DNA of 64,000 nt. It comes from Bubalus kerabau. Its lineage: Eukaryota > Chordata > Mammalia > Artiodactyla > Bovidae. The stretch spans positions 31,028,001 through 31,092,000 of the forward strand of contig NC_073643.1 of the NCBI RefSeq assembly GCF_029407905.1, in the 5' to 3' direction. Of the stretch, positions 62,384-64,000 are shown piece by piece. Position numbers and translations under genes: made by a program. Under the pieces are notes generated by a model, which saw nothing but the letters and a program-made list of their open reading frames with translations, ran no database searches and was not told the origin of the DNA. Each line of letters starts with the position of its first letter. The first letter of the stretch is position 1.

Positions 62384-62970
62384 GAACAAAATAAGAGAGG
62401 GGCTGTTTATACCAGGGAGTTGGTAGGAGCCAGGGGGCAAGTAGAATGGATTTAGGAGATATTTTACAGTTAAACTCATCAGGCCTGGGTGATTGATGAA
62501 ATGTGTGGAGTGAGGGAGAGGAAAAAGATCAGAGCTATGCCTCTCAACTTTTCATGGGAGATCACATAGAGCTCTTAGACGTAGATTCTCATTCAGGAGG
62601 TCCAGGCAGGTCTGGAGATTCTGCACATCTTATGAGTTCCAAGGTGATGCCAGCGCAGCTGGTTCATGCATATGCCCTGAGGGGTGAGTGCTTACAGCTT
62701 CATTCTCTAGCACTGAAGTCACTAACCCCTGTGACCATTGGGGGCTTCAGTAAGCACTGAGATGTGCTGGAAGTATAAAGATTTGGTATGAAAGAAAGAT
62801 GGCAAACATCAATTAGTATATTTTTATTATTGTTGAACTAATATTTTGAATTATGTAGGGCTCAAATAAGATAGAAGATTAAAATGATTTCAGTTTGTTC
62901 CTTTTTACCCTTTTCTGTGTGGCTGCTAAAAAAATTAAGTTTAAAAAACTTAGAGATATGGCTCACATCA
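62384..62970. other. Mostly unique DNA with a probable MER5A-like piece
   Basis: About 62575-62725 (TCTCATTCAGGAGGTCC, CACATCTTATGAGTTCC, AGGTGATGCCAGCGC) resembles MER5A, heavily diverged. No gene. Confidence 0.45.
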
Positions 62971-63456
62971 CTGGCATCCCTTGGAGATAACTGCAGGTTT
63001 GATTCCAGTCCGCTGCAATACAGCGAGTATCGCAACATGGAAAGTCTCATAAATGTTTTGGTTTTCTGGTGCATATAATAGTTATATTTACACTACACTG
63101 TAGTCTATTAAATGTACAAAACTGCTGCTGCTGCTTCTAAGTCATTTCAGTCGTGTCCGACTCTGCGTGACCCCACAGACGGCAGCTCACCAGGCTCCTC
63201 TGTCCATGGGATTCTCCAGGCAAGAGAACTGGAGCGGGGTGCCACTGCCTTCTCCGAGTGTACAAAAGTGTTATGTCTAAAATGATAATGTACATGCCTT
63301 AGTGTAAAAATATTTCATTGCTAAAAAATGCTAAACATCCTCTGACAATGCAGGGTTGCCCAAACTTTCAGTTTGTTAAAAAGAAAATGACAAAACACCC
63401 CAAACCTATCTGTGAAGCACAATAGAGGAAAGCACAATAAAACAGGGTGTGCCTGT
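62971..63456. mobile_element. Internally deleted Tigger-type DNA transposon, interrupted
   Basis: CTGCAATACAGCGAGTATCGC, GTTTACACTACACTG-type wording and CTAAAAAATGCTAAACATCC, then GCAGGGTTGCCC and AAAGCACAATAAAACAGGG: both ends of a Tigger1-like element without the transposase gene. Ends CACTGGCATCCC and, reverse-complemented, CACAGGCACACC agree at 9 of 12. Split by a Bov-A2. Confidence 0.85.
63122..63258 (-). mobile_element. Bov-A2 monomer inside the Tigger element
   Basis: (CTG)n-type tail at left and TGCCACTGCCTTCTCCG at right. Perfect 9-bp duplication TGTACAAAA at 63113-63121 and 63259-63267. Confidence 0.96.
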
Positions 63457-63459
63457 GTA

Positions 63460-64000
63460 TTCCATGATATGTGTCTGTTGGCCAGCCCTGGCTTAGAGGG
63501 CTTGTCCTTGAAGTCATATTTCTTCCTTCCCAAAGCCTCCTGACCATTCCAACTGAGGGAGGTGTTTCTTACAGGCACTTTTCTTTAGAAACTATTTACA
63601 CGTCACTTAGCATCTGTGGCTCAGCCCTGTAGTCACTTGGGTCTGTGTAAGTTCTTCACTTGGGTTCTCAAGCTCCTCAAGGGTTAGGGCTCAGCTCTGA
63701 GTCTCCTACATGACCTGTTACTCCCTTACTAAGATGATGACTGTTGACCGGGCACATGCTGAGGAGGCAGGTGTCTCTGGGGGCTACACGGGTGCTCTCT
63801 GGGGATCTGACTGAATGCTGCAAGTAGAGGCCAGGGTGGAGCTAGGCTCCTGGACCCCAGTTTACGGGGTTTGGCAGAACCTTCAAGAGCCACTCACAGG
63901 CTGAAAGAACACCGTTCCCACGACAGACAAAGACCAGGAACTGTGGCCTCTGAGGAAGGGATTTCCAGGTGCCTCCATCCTTTTTACTTAGCCTTAAGGC
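63460..64000. other. Unique DNA to the window end
   Basis: No gene, repeat or RNA recognised. Confidence 0.5.

Overview
This window is nuclear DNA from a ruminant mammal, most likely a bovid such as cattle, sheep, goat or a relative. The evidence is the repeat content: four substantial BovB (RTE-type) LINE copies, many Bov-tA and Bov-A2 SINEs whose 3' parts derive from the BovB tail, CHR-type tRNA-derived SINEs of cetartiodactyls, and a ruminant-type ERV LTR. These sit on an older mammalian background of MIR, L1, MaLR LTRs and hAT/Tigger DNA transposons. Family names come from memory of consensus sequences, so subfamily calls are not claimed.

I found no host protein-coding gene, exon chain or functional RNA gene that I can support. 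The only open frames with recognisable protein homology belong to decayed BovB reverse transcriptase remnants. The window is therefore intergenic or deep-intronic; the sequence alone does not say which.

Layout: 0-5 kb holds a striking 52-bp hairpin, BovB copy 1 (+) with a Bov-tA beside it, a MIR containing a SINE fragment, and a CHR SINE. 5-14.7 kb is mostly unique DNA with MIR, MER5A-like hAT pieces, a dimeric Bov-A2, and a MaLR LTR carrying a BovB tail fragment. 14.7-17.1 kb is BovB copy 2 (-) followed by an L1 (-). 17-28.8 kb is largely unique, GC- and pyrimidine-rich DNA with old repeats. 28.8-36.6 kb is retroelement-rich: BovB copy 3 (+), a partial or solo ERV LTR, Bov-A2, Bov-tA and BovB copy 4 (-). 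37-43 kb contains a GC-rich unique block with a possible cis-regulatory cluster near 41.9 kb. 43-64 kb carries the nested elements: SINE in hAT in an older repeat; hAT and SINE in a MaLR; SINE in SINE; a tail-to-tail SINE pair in a MaLR; and a SINE in a Tigger remnant.

No new gene system is evident. The most unusual signals are structural: short-loop near-perfect hairpins (292-343, 57951-57985, 61758-61789), a re-used integration site, and SINE arrangements that simple target-primed insertion does not fully explain. Target-site duplications are readable at many insertions and allow relative dating.
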